Of a stretch of DNA of 64,000 bases, positions 63,679 to 64,000 are shown one piece after another. Numbering within the stretch: position 1 is the stretch's first letter; every line of letters starts with the position of its first letter. A program made the translations under genes and the position numbers. Location of the stretch: positions 32,001 to 96,000 of the forward strand of contig NZ_NESC01000011.1 in assembly GCF_003063575.1 (NCBI RefSeq). The letters are read 5' to 3'. Below the pieces are notes generated by a model. That model was not told where the DNA came from. It worked only from the letters and a program-made list of their open reading frames with translations, and ran no database searches. This stretch comes from Limnohabitans sp. Jir72 (GTDB lineage Bacteria; Pseudomonadota; Gammaproteobacteria; Burkholderiales; Burkholderiaceae_C).

Positions 63679-64000
63679 TCAGGCTCCGATGTTGCGCAAG
63701 CTGGCTTCGATGGCGGCTGCTGTGGCCAGCGGTTTTTCCATCGGGAACAGGTGTGAGCCGTCGAGCATCATGATGCGGCCCTTGACCACTTTGTGGGTCA
63801 GCTCAGCACCCGCTTGGCGCATTTCGGCAGAGTGCGTCCCGCCAATGAATGCGGCGGGGCATTTGAGGGGTTTGCGTTTGAGCAGGCTGTCGAGTTTGTG
63901 AGGCAGGCTGTTGTAGATCGCGGTTTCCACATCGCGGTCAAAACTCAGGACCCGTTGCCCACCTGCGTCGTGCGTGCCGTACTCGATGTAGTCACGCAGC
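63679..64000 (-). CDS. Alpha/beta hydrolase, C-terminal part
   Basis: The last ~106 residues of an alpha/beta-hydrolase-fold enzyme; the rest lies beyond the right edge. The cap-to-core segment AAFIGGTHSAEMRQAGAELT is followed by GRIMMLDGSHLFPMEKPLAT, where the His of GSHLFPMEKP is the expected catalytic histidine. Substrate unknown. Confidence 0.8.
   Translation of the reverse strand, partial: LRDYIEYGTHDAGGQRVLSFDRDVETAIYNSLPHKLDSLLKRKPLKCPAAFIGGTHSAEMRQAGAELTHKVVKGRIMMLDGSHLFPMEKPLATAAAIEASLRNIGA

Overview
The window looks like chromosomal DNA of a betaproteobacterium, most likely Burkholderiales/Comamonadaceae. This rests on dnaK/grpE preceded by a sigma-32 type promoter, a Liv-type ABC transporter tied to a CoA-dependent aromatic pathway, a DUF2239 gene, and protein sequences typical of that family. 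Most of the window is GC-rich with GC-rich codon use. Roughly 11.16-20.37 kb is strikingly AT-rich and reads as imported DNA.

Layout. (1) 1-2.6 kb, minus strand: dnaK (cut by the window edge), grpE and an FKBP peptidyl-prolyl isomerase. (2) 2.7-3.75 kb: a fumarylacetoacetate-hydrolase family gene that has lost its 5' end and abuts head-to-head a wza-type export gene that has also lost its 5' end. (3) 3.75-22.8 kb, plus strand: a Wzx/Wzy-type exopolysaccharide or capsule locus. It has wza, wzb, wzc, wbaP, GDP-fucose genes (fcl, gmd), glycosyltransferases, flippase, polymerase, acyl-, acetyl- and methyltransferases, a frameshifted WcaI-type glycosyltransferase and a UDP-sugar dehydrogenase. (4) 22.9-29.5 kb: a two-module nonribosomal peptide synthetase (A-PCP-C-A-PCP-TE) with its own phosphopantetheinyl transferase, directly continuing the polysaccharide locus. 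(5) 29.5-32.8 kb: a candidate outer-membrane barrel, a secreted protein, a small membrane protein, a VanZ-like protein and an OmpA lipoprotein. (6) 33.0-33.6 kb: a RelB/DinJ-YafQ toxin-antitoxin pair. (7) 33.7-47.4 kb, minus strand: a long operon for uptake and CoA-dependent beta-oxidation of phenylpropanoid or hydroxycinnamate compounds (crotonase, feruloyl-CoA synthetase, thiolase, SDR, thioesterase, Liv ABC transporter, acyl-CoA dehydrogenase) ending in a MarR regulator. (8) 47.8-54.6 kb: an amidohydrolase, a degenerate SRAP protein, a PPOX flavoprotein, then accessory genes: RES/Xre and HigBA toxin-antitoxin systems, a DUF924 gene remnant, a Bro-N protein and a GIY-YIG protein. (9) 54.6-64 kb: glnS, small lipoproteins, DUF2239, an MFS transporter, a LytS/LytR-type two-component pair, membrane proteins, uppP and the end of an alpha/beta hydrolase.

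A short palindromic repeat (GTAGGAGCCCACCCCGTGGG core, followed by CGATG) occurs more than 30 times between genes, singly, as inverted pairs, and as two tandem arrays. It is absent from about 9.98 to 32.83 kb, the stretch holding most of the polysaccharide/NRPS locus. A different palindromic element sits in frame inside gmd.

The most interesting unit is the polysaccharide locus joined to a bimodular NRPS and its activating enzyme. I infer, without proof, that a short peptide (pocket residues read by eye suggest Pro-like then Val-like) either decorates the uronic-acid-containing polymer or is made under common control with it. No tRNA, rRNA, CRISPR array or transposase gene was found.
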